A stretch of DNA of 64,000 nt, from positions 1 to 64,000 of the forward strand of contig PALG01000029.1 in assembly GCA_002707025.1 (NCBI GenBank), read 5' to 3'. Position 1 is the stretch's first letter; each line of letters begins with the position of its first letter. Positions 6,998-16,789 of the stretch are shown piece after piece. The notes beneath the pieces were generated by a model. That model saw only the letters and a list, made by a program, of their open reading frames with translations. It ran no database searches and was not told the origin of the DNA. The DNA comes from Flavobacteriaceae bacterium (GTDB lineage: Bacteria; Bacteroidota; Bacteroidia; Flavobacteriales; Flavobacteriaceae). The position numbers and the translations under genes were made by a program.

Positions 6998-8134
6998 CTA
7001 CTCGATGTCAATCGTTGAAGCACTATTGGCAGCGTTCTTATTTTTACTTGGAATACGATAGGTAATACCTAGGTTAATGAGGTAATCTGCAAAAGCTGCA
7101 TCTCCATTTCGGAACTCCCCAATAATTTCAGAGGTTTCCATATCGGTTAAACTTTGTGGACGTTCCCTTCGTACTGCAATAGGAACATTAAGGTTTATTG
7201 AAAAATTATTCTTCATGAAGGAGATCCCAGGATCTACGGAAAGAACGTTTCCAGGTCTTCTGAAGCCTCCCGACTCCCCAATGATGTCTTCTACCGGAAC
7301 CCCTTCATATCTCGCTCCCAGCGAACTTGAAAAAACATTGGAAAAAGCATAACTAAATCCTCCGCGAATTGAAAACTGGTCTGGCACCGACATGATGGCT
7401 TCATTCTGTAGAATTGGGCTCAATGTTTCCCGAAAAGTTCGCGTTTCATTAATGTTTCTCGGGTTAAAGAGGTAAAAACCGCCTGCATACGTAAAAAGGC
7501 CTTCTGCTACTTTTTGGTACCATTGGAAATCGACCGTAAATCCGAAGCCTCCGTCCCCTGGTTGGATGGATTGATCCACAGGACGGGTTTGCGGTCCCCC
7601 TTCGGGACCTACGTTGTAAAAAATATCGGAGGCATTGTAATTCCCTGTAGGAAGTTTAAGCCCTAGTCCTATAGCTAGGTTCCCATTGGTGTGAGTAGCA
7701 GGATCGAAAAGCCAATAGCCTACCCCTACCCGTATATCGGCTAAACCTCGAGAATAAGTAATGTTTCGTTCCTCCCTTCCGTGTTCGTAGAGGGAAGAAC
7801 GAGTGTTGATGACTGTAGGAATGGTAACACCCAAATACATTCGGTCGGTAATCCCGTAATTGATAGAAAAGTCCCAAGAATGGGAATGATTCACAACCTC
7901 GGTTTCGTTAGCGACTCGATCGGGCTCCTCTTCGGTACCTCGAAAGTGGCGAAAAGATTTAAAATAACGATAATTGACGCCTACTTGAAAGCTTACTTGT
8001 GGTAGCAGGTTATTTTCTAGATTATTCCCTACACTACAGGAAAAGTGTCTTATCGCTACACATCCCTGTGAGCTAGCGTTTGCAATTATGGCAAAAGTGA
8101 ATAGGCAAAAAATGATTTTTTTAAATGAATACAT
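6998..8134 (-). CDS. Outer-membrane beta-barrel protein, function unknown
   Basis: The start at 8134 gives a clean signal peptide (MYSFKKIIFCLFTFAIIANA, then SSQ); a longer in-frame start 45 bp upstream would spoil it. The 378-residue mature protein shows alternating short aromatic strands (for example VSFQVGVNYRYF, WDFSINYGI, LADIRVGVGYW) separated by glycine/charged loops, and ends in a strand INLGITYRI, as expected of a barrel. Asp/Gly-rich loop segments such as PVDQSIQPGDGGFG are reminiscent of the phenol-transporter-like (MetA/DUF3187-like) barrels, but I cannot name a substrate. It is divergent from the two-component pair, sharing a control region with direct repeats, so regulation by that pair is plausible. 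Confidence 0.7.
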   Translation of the reverse strand: MYSFKKIIFCLFTFAIIANASSQGCVAIRHFSCSVGNNLENNLLPQVSFQVGVNYRYFKSFRHFRGTEEEPDRVANETEVVNHSHSWDFSINYGITDRMYLGVTIPTVINTRSSLYEHGREERNITYSRGLADIRVGVGYWLFDPATHTNGNLAIGLGLKLPTGNYNASDIFYNVGPEGGPQTRPVDQSIQPGDGGFGFTVDFQWYQKVAEGLFTYAGGFYLFNPRNINETRTFRETLSPILQNEAIMSVPDQFSIRGGFSYAFSNVFSSSLGARYEGVPVEDIIGESGGFRRPGNVLSVDPGISFMKNNFSINLNVPIAVRRERPQSLTDMETSEIIGEFRNGDAAFADYLINLGITYRIPSKNKNAANSASTIDIE

Positions 8135-8195
8135 GGTTGGTTTTTTAGTTATGCTAAAATAAGCGGAACCCAAATACAAGATTTACAAGAAGAGA

Positions 8196-8233
8196 TTAAG
8201 AAAATTAATGAAAGGTTAATGAAATTAATAAAA
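8196..8233 (+). promoter_or_regulatory. TTAATGAAA direct repeats, candidate response-regulator site
   Basis: TTAATGAAA occurs at 8205-8213 and 8216-8224, exactly 11 bp apart. Related words flank it: TTAAGAAAA at 8196-8204 and TTAATAAAA at 8225-8233. OmpR/PhoB-type regulators bind head-to-tail repeats about 11 bp apart, and such a regulator is encoded just downstream. The site lies between divergent starts at 8134 and 8284 and could serve both. Confidence 0.45.
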
Positions 8234-8283
8234 GGACAATATTCGCTTCAAAAGCTATTTTTTTAGTAATATGGTACTCGGTT

Positions 8284-9549
8284 TTGAATCGTAGAAAAAT
8301 CTATATCGTCGTCTTGATTGTTTCGGTCGTAGGGCTCTTTGCCGTACAGTACCAATATTTAAATATTGGATTGAATCTGGCAAAGGTTCAGTTTCAAAAA
8401 AAAATAGGAATAGCTGCCCAGGAAATACAAGAAGACCTTACCACCGAAAACCAACTTACTTTTTTGATAGGAAGGGCGATCACCTTGGACGATTCTTACT
8501 TTGCTTTAAGCTTGGACAGTGTTCAGGATGCCTCGCGCCACTTTCTAAATGATTTTATCACCCACCGGCTTACCACTCAAGGTATCGACAAGGATTTTTC
8601 CTATAAACTTTATGCAAAAGATAGCATCCACTACCTTACTTCCCCAACCGTATATGCACCCACTGAAAAATTGATTACCTATCCGGTAGAGTTAAACGGT
8701 TATTTGCCCAACCTTTTAGAACAGCCTATTATCCTTGAATTACAGTTTAAGGATTTGAACAACTATTTTCTCTTTCAGTTGAATGGCCTTACTATTCCTA
8801 GTTTGTTGTTTATGGCCGCTATTATTTTTGTGGTCGTCTGGGTATTGCGTTCCTTTTATTGGCAACGGAATATTATTACCACCACTAATGATTTCATCAA
8901 TAATCTTACCCATGAACTAAAAACTCCTGTTTTCTCCATTGGTTTGGCCAGTAAAATATTGGATGAAAAAGCTTCAGAATCTCAAAAACCTGTAATAGAG
9001 CTTATTCAGCAGCAAACAGAACGCATGAAAAAGCATATTGAAAAGGTACTGGAATTAAGTAGGTTAGAGTCTAACAAAAAACTTTTAAAACTTCAAAAAG
9101 TTGATTTTAACCCCCTTCTTAAAAAACTTTGCAAGGATTTCGACATGCTTACTTCAATAGAAGAAATCGATTTTTCCTATGAGATAGCAGCTACGCCTTT
9201 TTGGGTCCAAGCCGAACCCGACCACTTAGAGAATGCCATCAATAATCTTTTGGATAATGCAAAAAAATATTCTGAAGATCCCAAAATAGAGCTAACAGCA
9301 TATACGAAAGCAAACTACATGGTCATTGCTATTCAAGACAACGGTATTGGAATGACTGTCAAGGAAAAAGAAAGGGTTTTTCAGAAATATTACCGGGTCA
9401 CCAATGGAGACACTCATAAGGTGAAGGGCTATGGTTTAGGCTTAAGTTATGTCAAGGAAATTGTAAAAAGGCACAAAGGAACTATTGCGATTCACAGTGA
9501 ACCCAAAAAAGGAACCCTCATCACATTAAAAATACCTCTTTATGGATAA
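8284..9549 (+). CDS. Membrane sensor histidine kinase
   Basis: This 421-residue kinase has an N-terminal membrane helix (about 6-24), a periplasmic sensor region (about 25-170) with no recognised domain, and a second helix (about 172-190). The HisKA domain has the phospho-accepting H210 in LTHELKTP. The HATPase domain shows N321 in the N box, a DNGIGMT G1 box and GYGLGLSYV as G2. The only sensible start is a TTG at 8284; an ATG at 8271 is out of frame and hits a stop after seven codons. Its 3' end overlaps the response regulator by 8 bp, so they are co-translated. The signal is unknown. The divergent barrel gene suggests envelope sensing. Confidence 0.92.
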   Translation: MNRRKIYIVVLIVSVVGLFAVQYQYLNIGLNLAKVQFQKKIGIAAQEIQEDLTTENQLTFLIGRAITLDDSYFALSLDSVQDASRHFLNDFITHRLTTQGIDKDFSYKLYAKDSIHYLTSPTVYAPTEKLITYPVELNGYLPNLLEQPIILELQFKDLNNYFLFQLNGLTIPSLLFMAAIIFVVVWVLRSFYWQRNIITTTNDFINNLTHELKTPVFSIGLASKILDEKASESQKPVIELIQQQTERMKKHIEKVLELSRLESNKKLLKLQKVDFNPLLKKLCKDFDMLTSIEEIDFSYEIAATPFWVQAEPDHLENAINNLLDNAKKYSEDPKIELTAYTKANYMVIAIQDNGIGMTVKEKERVFQKYYRVTNGDTHKVKGYGLGLSYVKEIVKRHKGTIAIHSEPKKGTLITLKIPLYG

Positions 9550-10240
9550 ACCGGCACCTCATTTACTTTTGGTGGAAGACGACCCTTCCCTCAGTTATCT
9601 TTTAAAAGAATACCTTTCCATGAACGGTTTTACCATTACCGCTGTTACCACAGCAAAAGATGGGTTAAAGGCCTTGGAGGCACACCTATTTCAATTAGCC
9701 ATTTTGGATGTGATGCTTCCCGATCAGGATGGTTTTGAATTGGCCAGGACCATTCGCAGTCAGTTTCCAGACATTCCATTTATTTTCTTAACTGCGCGCT
9801 CGTTAAAGGTAGATGTACTTAAAGGATTTTCTATTGGAGCCATCGATTATTTAAAAAAGCCCATAGACGAAGAAGAATTGGTGGTACGAATTAAAAACCT
9901 CCTACAGCGTATGGAGACCCAACCCATGGGTAAAACAGAAGAACAAATACACCGCTTGGGAAAATTCACTTTTCATGTAAAAAACCAACAATTACAGCTT
10001 GGAAAAGAGATTATTTCCCTTACGAAAAGGGAAAGTGAACTCCTTCAGTTTTTATGGGCCCATAAAAACAATTTATGTAGCCACAAGGAAATTTTAAACT
10101 TGCTCTGGGGGAAGAATGATTATTTCAACAAAAAGAGCTTGAATGTTTTTATATCCAGGCTTCGAAAATACCTAGAAAAAGATCCATCCATCACCATTGA
10201 GAATGTCCATAAACAAGGGTTTATTCTTCGTATTCCTTAA
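9542..10240 (+). CDS. OmpR-family response regulator
   Basis: The 232-residue protein has a receiver domain (about 7-120) with the acidic pair D13-D14, the phospho-acceptor D56 in LDVMLPDQDG, and a KKP lysine near residue 108. A C-terminal winged-helix DNA-binding domain (about 135-230) contains TKRESELLQFLW and the recognition-helix region NVFISRLRKYL. It is phosphorylated by the overlapping upstream kinase. The TTAATGAAA repeats at 8205-8224 are its most obvious candidate target. Its stop codon overlaps that of the convergent wzi gene by 4 bp, leaving no room for a classical terminator between them. Confidence 0.93.
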   Translation: MDKPAPHLLLVEDDPSLSYLLKEYLSMNGFTITAVTTAKDGLKALEAHLFQLAILDVMLPDQDGFELARTIRSQFPDIPFIFLTARSLKVDVLKGFSIGAIDYLKKPIDEEELVVRIKNLLQRMETQPMGKTEEQIHRLGKFTFHVKNQQLQLGKEIISLTKRESELLQFLWAHKNNLCSHKEILNLLWGKNDYFNKKSLNVFISRLRKYLEKDPSITIENVHKQGFILRIP

Positions 10241-11595
10241 AAGGAATAATGATAACCCAGTCCTAATCCAAAGACATCTTTTGAAAGGTTATTGATGTCA
10301 AGTCCGCCCAAGAAACGGAAACTTCCAAAATTTTGGGTAGGATACACTATGGTAAGGTAATTGTACCAAGCTTTTAGAGGTGTGGGAAATGGGTTTCGAT
10401 AAGTTCCCAGGTTTTTGGTGTAAGTACTTTTTACTTGCCATTGCCATTTTTTTACGGTTCCCTCTACCCCAAAGTGGTGTGCTTGCACCCGGTTTCCTAT
10501 AATGGGGGAATTTATATCTGTAACAATAAGATTCGGATTAGTAACCATAAGAGGAAATCCAATAACATTCCCTTCATAGGTCCATCCCGTTCTATAAATA
10601 TTATTTCCAAAATACCCGTCAAAGCCAGCTCCCGAAGTATTCCCACTTTGATCGGAAGTATCGATAAACTCATAAAGTATTTTGGAGAAGATATTTGTGG
10701 ATTCGGGTTCAAATCCGACGCCCCAAATACCATCAGGAAAATTGGCCAAGCGGGTACCAGAGCCATCCTCAAAAGGGTGTTCATGGTATATATTTAAGGT
10801 TCCGAAGGAAGCCGTCCAGTAATAATCCACTAAGTAGGAACCCAAATGATTTCCCACGGCATTGGTAATTTCCCCTTCTACATTGATTTCGGAAGCCTCC
10901 CGAGCCGTAAACACATCGATAAATGCCGTAAAATCGTCATTTAAGTTTCCATATACAGGAGAAGTCCCTCCCCATTGCGCATAATGCTGTAGCTGGGCTT
11001 TTAACCGGTGATTATTGGATAGTTGAACGAGAACCGCCAACCGTTTGTAATGTACCCAGACATCGCTTACAAAACGATTCTCATCATTCATGAAATAATG
11101 TCCTATCCCCCAATCCAAAGCAAAGGTATTGGAGATTTTCAAAGGATTGTTTGCTTCCAGTAAAACTCCGGGCATGGGCCTGGCGTTTCCTGAAAAAAGA
11201 AAGTTCTTATTACTTACGGAAAGCGTTTCAGAAGGATCTATCGTAGAAAAGGCACCTGCGGAAGCCTTCAGCCAAGTATTGGTAAATCGAAGATAACTTT
11301 CTTTTCGTTGAAATTCATTCGCCACATCATCCCGATAAAAAAACGAAAGACGACCGTTTATTGAGGCGTTTTCAGAAAGGGCATAAGAAGCCCCTACTTC
11401 CCCAAGGAAAGAGGCATTGGAAAAGTTTCCTAAAGTGGTTTCAGAATTGGTGGAAAACCAATAGGGTGTATTCCCTTCGGAAGAGACTATTCCTAGCGCT
11501 TCTACTCCCCCATCCCACTGTATGCGCTGTGACCATCCAAAAGAAGTTTGAAACAGGGACAGTAAGATCAAAAAGAGGAAGGTTAATGTTTTCAT
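10237..11595 (-). CDS. wzi: Wzi-family capsule assembly outer-membrane protein
   Basis: The 452-residue protein has a signal peptide (MKTLTFLFLILLSLFQTSFG, then WSQ) and many amphipathic strands, ending with LGLGYHYSF, a terminal barrel strand. It matches the Bacteroidota capsule-assembly Wzi group. Wzi barrels help retain or organise exported polysaccharide on the cell surface. It is the last gene of the long polysaccharide operon and overlaps wzc by 4 bp, which supports the assignment. The alternative would be a generic porin; the location makes Wzi more likely. Confidence 0.8.
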   Translation of the reverse strand: MKTLTFLFLILLSLFQTSFGWSQRIQWDGGVEALGIVSSEGNTPYWFSTNSETTLGNFSNASFLGEVGASYALSENASINGRLSFFYRDDVANEFQRKESYLRFTNTWLKASAGAFSTIDPSETLSVSNKNFLFSGNARPMPGVLLEANNPLKISNTFALDWGIGHYFMNDENRFVSDVWVHYKRLAVLVQLSNNHRLKAQLQHYAQWGGTSPVYGNLNDDFTAFIDVFTAREASEINVEGEITNAVGNHLGSYLVDYYWTASFGTLNIYHEHPFEDGSGTRLANFPDGIWGVGFEPESTNIFSKILYEFIDTSDQSGNTSGAGFDGYFGNNIYRTGWTYEGNVIGFPLMVTNPNLIVTDINSPIIGNRVQAHHFGVEGTVKKWQWQVKSTYTKNLGTYRNPFPTPLKAWYNYLTIVYPTQNFGSFRFLGGLDINNLSKDVFGLGLGYHYSF

Positions 11596-13967
11596 CGTTT
11601 AAACCAACTTTTCCAAACTGAAGGTTTTTCTTTTTGGTAGGAATATCCGTATTTATTACCGTAACCGAAATTAGCCATGGAAACATTGTTGATTACTCCC
11701 GCCACATTTGCCAAACGTCCATCTTCAATAGCATCTTTGGTGAATTCCAACAATCGTTTTTCAGTATAACCAGCACGGAATACATAAAGCGTCACATCGG
11801 CTAGTTTGTTAATTAGAATTGTATCGGTCACTAACATGGAGGGTGCCGTATCGACGACCACATAGTCGTATTCCTCCCTTATTTTTTCAAAAAACTGTTT
11901 GGTACGGTCTTCCATGAGAAGTTCTGCAGGATTGGGAGGTATGGCACCCGAAAGAATGATCGATAAATTTTTATTTTCATTACTTTGAGCAGAAATATTA
12001 GCAATACTCAATTCAGGGTCTATAATGTATTCCGTAAGTCCTTTAAGGTCTTGACTCTCTTTTGGTAAATATCGATGGAGTTGCGGGTTTCGAATATCTG
12101 CCCCTACCAAAACTACCTTCTTTCCTGTAAGCGCTATCGTGAGCGCAAGATTAAAGGCCACAAAAGTTTTTCCTTCTCCTTTTACGGTAGAGGTAACAAA
12201 TACTGTATTAGCCTTATGCGAGTCATTAAGCTTGTTGATAAACAAATACTGAAGGTTGGTTCGAAGAATTCGGAAAGATTCTGCGAGTACACTTCTGTCG
12301 TTAATCTTGATCAATTGATCTTCATCTTTTTTAAGTTTTGGTACTTCTCCCACCAAACTCATACTTGGAATACGGTTTTCAATATCCTTTCTGTTTAGAA
12401 TTTTGTTATTAAGAAGCTGACCCAAATACAAAATCAAAAAGGGCACTAAAAGTCCAGCTAAAGCAGCCCCTCCATAGATAATTGATTTTTGGGGAGCTAC
12501 CGCCGTATCGGTACTATAGGCATTATCGATAACTTTGGCCTTCGGTGCAGTAACCGCCAAAGATATAGAAGCTTCTTCCCTTTGTTGCAAAAGGAACAAG
12601 TATAATTGTTCCTTAATGGTTTGTTGCCTTTCAATACCCCGATAAATTTTTTCTTGGGTAGGGACTTTCGAAAGTTTTGAATTTAGGGAGGACTCCTGAT
12701 AATTTAAATCCCTTAGCGATAGCTTTAAAGCATTGGTCGTATTTTTAAGACTTCCCAAGATATTTTTTCGGATATCAGCTATTTGATTGTTAAGATTCAC
12801 AACCACCGGGTTTTTGGAAGTAGATGTCTTCAAGAGTCTATTCCGTTGTAAAATAAGGTTGTTGTAATTGACAACCGATTGGGAAACCCCTCCTTCTTCA
12901 AAACCGAGATTGGCAGGCAGCAGATCGTTTTCGGAAGAAGTTTCCATGTAATCGATCATGGTATTGGCAAGCTCTAATTGCGTATTCACATTGAATTGTC
13001 TCCGCTGAAAATCACTGGCATTCTCCAAAACCATTTGTGCTTGTGCTTCAATATCGGTAAGTCGGTTGCTACTCTTAAATTGTTCTTTATTGGATTCGAC
13101 CGAATCCAATTCCTTGGTAATAATATTTAATCGGGAATCAATAAAATCAGATGTTTTTTGTGCAATCTGATTTCTGTCACTAATGGCGTCTTTGTTGTAT
13201 TGATTTACCAGTTCATCTAAAAAGTCTTCCGCTTTACTCCTTACAGGCGATTGCATACTTAATACCACCACATTACTGCTGGAATTTTCATTGACTACAT
13301 TCAGTCGCTTTTGATAGGCCGAAGTTACTTTCTCGAGATCCTTGTAAATGACTTTAATGTCTTTTGAACTGAAAGAAGAGAACTTTCCATCATCCTCCAG
13401 ATTGGGGACCACGGTGATATCTCCGAAGGGTAAAGAAACTTTTTCGCCAAAATTGTAAACGGCTGCAGTACCGCTTTCAATTAAACTTATGGAAAAAGTA
13501 GTTTGATCGATTATTTTGAAATGAAGCGAAGGTATTTTGTTAACACTATCGGTAAACGAAAGGTAATTTACTTCAAAAGGCTTGTATTTATAAAGCTCAC
13601 TGGTTTTAATAGTTCCTATCGATTCATAGGTTACATTCAGTTTTAGTTCCTCAACGGCATTACCTATAATTTTCTTGGACTTAAAAATAGCGATTTCATT
13701 TTCAATTTTGTTTTTTTGAAATTTAGATAGAAAACCTCCCAAACCAGAGAAAGCAGCCAATTCTTCGGCACCACTTCCCGTTTTTTCATCTTTAATTAAA
13801 ATTGTTGTTCTTGTGAGATAGGTAGCCGTAGAATAGCGTAGATATACAAATGCAATTGCCAGGGCAAGTAGCGCTCCCAACACAAACAAATACCAATAAC
13901 GTACATACCTATCGACCACCTCCCTTAGGTTGGTATCTTTTTCTAAATTAGAATGGTTTTCTTGCAT
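11592..13967 (-). CDS. wzc: Wzc-type polysaccharide co-polymerase / tyrosine autokinase
   Basis: The 791-residue protein controls chain length and export of polysaccharide in the inner membrane. A first membrane helix lies at about 30-48, then a large periplasmic coiled-coil region with a Wzz-type start and GNVR-like segment, then a second helix at about 495-515. The cytoplasmic BY-kinase domain (about 570-770) carries the Walker A TSTVKGEGKTF (about 600), the A' motif VVLVGADIRNPQ and Walker B YVVVDTAPS (about 705). The C-terminus has four closely spaced tyrosines (GYGNKYGYSY), the usual autophosphorylation cluster. It is 1 bp downstream of wza. A dedicated phosphatase is not seen nearby. 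Confidence 0.93.
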   Translation of the reverse strand: MQENHSNLEKDTNLREVVDRYVRYWYLFVLGALLALAIAFVYLRYSTATYLTRTTILIKDEKTGSGAEELAAFSGLGGFLSKFQKNKIENEIAIFKSKKIIGNAVEELKLNVTYESIGTIKTSELYKYKPFEVNYLSFTDSVNKIPSLHFKIIDQTTFSISLIESGTAAVYNFGEKVSLPFGDITVVPNLEDDGKFSSFSSKDIKVIYKDLEKVTSAYQKRLNVVNENSSSNVVVLSMQSPVRSKAEDFLDELVNQYNKDAISDRNQIAQKTSDFIDSRLNIITKELDSVESNKEQFKSSNRLTDIEAQAQMVLENASDFQRRQFNVNTQLELANTMIDYMETSSENDLLPANLGFEEGGVSQSVVNYNNLILQRNRLLKTSTSKNPVVVNLNNQIADIRKNILGSLKNTTNALKLSLRDLNYQESSLNSKLSKVPTQEKIYRGIERQQTIKEQLYLFLLQQREEASISLAVTAPKAKVIDNAYSTDTAVAPQKSIIYGGAALAGLLVPFLILYLGQLLNNKILNRKDIENRIPSMSLVGEVPKLKKDEDQLIKINDRSVLAESFRILRTNLQYLFINKLNDSHKANTVFVTSTVKGEGKTFVAFNLALTIALTGKKVVLVGADIRNPQLHRYLPKESQDLKGLTEYIIDPELSIANISAQSNENKNLSIILSGAIPPNPAELLMEDRTKQFFEKIREEYDYVVVDTAPSMLVTDTILINKLADVTLYVFRAGYTEKRLLEFTKDAIEDGRLANVAGVINNVSMANFGYGNKYGYSYQKEKPSVWKSWFKR

Positions 13968-13968
13968 T

Positions 13969-14721
13969 TTATCTAGTTAAAATGATTACCGTACTTAGCA
14001 CCACGGAAAATAATGATAGCAACGCTGGAATATCTGGAATAAATCCAGACTTTTTTACGCCCCTTAGGGAAGGCTCGACATACACCACATCGTTTTGCTT
14101 TAAAAAATAATAAGGGCTGTTGAAAAAATCGGTCGCCCTTAAATCGACTTTGGTTACTTTTTGCTTTCCTTCTTCCTGCCTTATGATCATGATCTCACTT
14201 CTTTTCCCATCTTGGGATAAATCACCAGCCAACCCAATGGCTTGAGGAAGTGTAACCCGTTCGTCCTGAATTCTATAGACCCCAGGGCTATTTACAGCTC
14301 CTAAAACGGTGACCTTAAAGTTCATAATGCGTACATCTACCACGACATCGGTAATAAATTCGGATAACTTATTCTTTAACATAAGTACTACTTCTTCCCG
14401 TGTTTTCCCAGCTACTTCAATTTCACCTAATACCGGGAATTGTATCTTTCCTTCTGCATTTACCAAATAACCTTGTAATAATTGATTTTGGTTATTAGAA
14501 AGATTTTCGCCTGTATTCCTTTTGAATGGCAATACTACTTCGTTATTCATAGAAGACACGGAAACATGAAGAATATCATTTGCTTCAATGATAGGTTCGA
14601 AGATTTGGGTATCGTCAGATTGGTTTAATTCCTCTGCATCCTGAAAATAAAGGATTTGCTTTTTGGTGGCACATGAGGTAACCAATAATAACAAAAGAAA
14701 GGGAAACACTAATTTTTTCAT
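13969..14721 (-). CDS. wza: Wza-type polysaccharide export lipoprotein
   Basis: The start at 14721 gives a lipoprotein signal peptide ending in the lipobox VTSC. A longer in-frame start 21 bp upstream would add residues before it. The 250-residue protein has a Poly_export domain (about 40-125) with VSSMNNEVVLPF and GYLVNAEGKIQFPVLGEI, a SLBB-like domain (KVTVLGAVNSPGVYRI), and a C-terminal membrane helix (about 225-248). This is the short Bacteroidota architecture rather than the longer enterobacterial Wza. It forms the outer-membrane export channel with the downstream wzc partner. It lies 59 bp after the PglF-like gene. Confidence 0.92.
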   Translation of the reverse strand: MKKLVFPFLLLLLVTSCATKKQILYFQDAEELNQSDDTQIFEPIIEANDILHVSVSSMNNEVVLPFKRNTGENLSNNQNQLLQGYLVNAEGKIQFPVLGEIEVAGKTREEVVLMLKNKLSEFITDVVVDVRIMNFKVTVLGAVNSPGVYRIQDERVTLPQAIGLAGDLSQDGKRSEIMIIRQEEGKQKVTKVDLRATDFFNSPYYFLKQNDVVYVEPSLRGVKKSGFIPDIPALLSLFSVVLSTVIILTR

Positions 14722-14780
14722 ACACTGTTTATAATGATGCAAATATAGGTTTTATAAAGAAGAGTCACGGAATTCACTAT

Positions 14781-16751
14781 TTATAGTTTTTCAAACTTTG
14801 TTGAAGAAGCACTAGGTTTTTCATCCAGTTCCTCAAAACTTGAATTTTCACTTTTAAATTCTGGCACCAATTCCTTTAAAAGCTTGACCACCTTATTATC
14901 TTCGTGACGGGTAGCTGTTTTAATAATAGTCTTAATTTTCCCCTTAATTTCAGAAAAATCGCCATGAGGCATTTTCGAAATCATGATTTTAGGGTGATGT
15001 GTGGGCAAGGTGGTAGAAGTATCGCTCAAGAGTTCTTCATATAGCTTCTCTCCAGGACGTAATCCTGTAATTTTAATGTCAATATCTTCATAGGGCTCCA
15101 AACCGGAAAGACGTATCATTTTCTCGGCAAGGCCTAAAATTTTAACAGGCTCCCCCATGTCGAACACAAAGATTTCCCCTCCTTTTCCCATAGTTCCCGC
15201 CTGAAGTACTAACTGACAAGCCTCTGGAATGGTCATGAAATAACGAATAATATCTTTATGTGTTACCGTAACCGGTCCTCCTTGTTCTATTTGTTTTCTG
15301 AAATGCGGAATGACCGATCCGCTGGACCCTAAAACATTTCCGAAACGCGTCGTGATAAAACGGGTATATACAGCTTTTTCATTTTGAAGGGATTGTACGT
15401 ACATTTCTGCAGCACGTTTGGAAGCCCCCATTACGTTGGTAGGATTTACAGCCTTGTCGGTAGAAACCATGACAAACTTTTCAATTTCATAATTAATGGA
15501 GAGAATCGATAAGTTTACCGTTCCGAGAATATTCACATAAATAGCTTCGTGCGGATTTCTTTCGATTAACGGCACGTGTTTATAGGCCGCAGCATGATAA
15601 ATTACTTCAAAATCATACTTTTGAAACATCAATTCCAAACGGTACATATTGCTAATATCGGCAAGCTCGGTAATGAAATTTAAATTAGGGTAATTTTGCT
15701 GAAGGTAAATTTCCAGTTCATGAAGCGAAGACTCTGCCTGATCCAATATTACCACTAGCTTGGGTGAAAAGCTCGCTAGCTGCCTAACAATTTCACTCCC
15801 TATAGAACCCGCGCCACCGGTCACTAAAATTGTTTTAGCGGATAAATCTTTACGAATGAGCTGGTCGTCAATTTTAATTTCCTCCCTTTCCAATAAATCT
15901 TCAATCTGTATGGGGGTAATCTGGGTTTTAATATCCTCCTTTCTATTGAACTTTTCCAAATTCGGGACGTTAAACACTTCAATCCCTTTTGAAATACAAT
16001 CGTCCACAATTTGGTTTCGAACCTTTCTGGAAAATGATTCACTTATTAAGAGAATTCCATCAATATCAATTTTCTCGATACTTTCGGCAAATGAGGTTTT
16101 AATGGGAATTACAGGTTTTCCTAAAATTTTATACCGTTTTCGGTCCACATTATTGGTTAAAAAACCCACCAATGCGAATGGAAGTTTGGATTCCTTTACA
16201 ATCGCATTGCCTAATGAGATGGAAGTATCATCTACCCCAACTATAGCCACTCGCTTTTTGGAAATACCGAGAGAGATATTTTTTAAATATTGATAGGTTT
16301 CCTTTACCGCGATCCTGAATAATAGCATTGCTGAAAAAGACAGCAGCATGTAGATAATTAAAGAAGTATTCAAGAAAATGCGATACCCTTCAGAAAACTG
16401 AAAAATAAAATTAAAGCTAATTACCACTAAAAAAGTAAAAAGTGAGGAAAAGGCTAATTTTGTGATATCGGTAAAAGTGGAATGCCGAATAATGCCCGAA
16501 TAGGTCTTAAAAAGGAAAAAGAAGACCATATTCACCCCTACCACTATGAGGGCTTGCTCCTCAACAGAAATAATTTCATGAAACCGGATGGGAGTCCCGG
16601 AAAGGATTAGGTAAACCAAAAAGAAAGAACCTGCAGCGATACAGGTATCCAATAAAATTACAATCCACCTTGGAAGGTATCGTTGATCCAGTAATTTTAT
16701 TTTATTATCGCCACTATATAGCTGCTTTAGTAAACTTGCTCCCCTTTTCAA
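14781..16751 (-). CDS. PglF/CapD-like UDP-GlcNAc 4,6-dehydratase, membrane form
   Basis: The 656-residue protein has four or five N-terminal membrane helices (about 28-150), a first Rossmann-like domain (about 165-285) and a catalytic SDR domain (about 305-600). Visible motifs are the NAD-binding TGGAGSIGSE (about 310) and STDKAVNPTNVMGASKR, where Met stands in the usual Tyr position, as in the PglF/WbpM group. This enzyme makes the UDP-4-keto-6-deoxy-GlcNAc intermediate. With the aminotransferase just upstream it would give a UDP-4-amino-trideoxy sugar of bacillosamine or FucNAc4N type. The Ser/Glu-rich C-terminal tail is unconserved-looking. Confidence 0.9.
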   Translation of the reverse strand: MKRGASLLKQLYSGDNKIKLLDQRYLPRWIVILLDTCIAAGSFFLVYLILSGTPIRFHEIISVEEQALIVVGVNMVFFFLFKTYSGIIRHSTFTDITKLAFSSLFTFLVVISFNFIFQFSEGYRIFLNTSLIIYMLLSFSAMLLFRIAVKETYQYLKNISLGISKKRVAIVGVDDTSISLGNAIVKESKLPFALVGFLTNNVDRKRYKILGKPVIPIKTSFAESIEKIDIDGILLISESFSRKVRNQIVDDCISKGIEVFNVPNLEKFNRKEDIKTQITPIQIEDLLEREEIKIDDQLIRKDLSAKTILVTGGAGSIGSEIVRQLASFSPKLVVILDQAESSLHELEIYLQQNYPNLNFITELADISNMYRLELMFQKYDFEVIYHAAAYKHVPLIERNPHEAIYVNILGTVNLSILSINYEIEKFVMVSTDKAVNPTNVMGASKRAAEMYVQSLQNEKAVYTRFITTRFGNVLGSSGSVIPHFRKQIEQGGPVTVTHKDIIRYFMTIPEACQLVLQAGTMGKGGEIFVFDMGEPVKILGLAEKMIRLSGLEPYEDIDIKITGLRPGEKLYEELLSDTSTTLPTHHPKIMISKMPHGDFSEIKGKIKTIIKTATRHEDNKVVKLLKELVPEFKSENSSFEELDEKPSASSTKFEKL

Positions 16752-16789
16752 ATCTTAATCATAAATATTGATGCAAATATAGCTATAAT

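Noticed and set aside
8271-8294. ATG-started short frame overlapping the histidine kinase start
   Set aside because: It ends after seven codons and has no special composition; the kinase uses the TTG at 8284.
10435-10797. 120-codon plus-strand frame inside wzi
   Set aside because: It is fully antisense to a well-supported barrel gene and its translation shows no domain, signal or promoter.
15760-16293. 177-codon plus-strand frame opposite the PglF-like gene
   Set aside because: It is a shadow of the conserved dehydratase coding strand, with no independent support.
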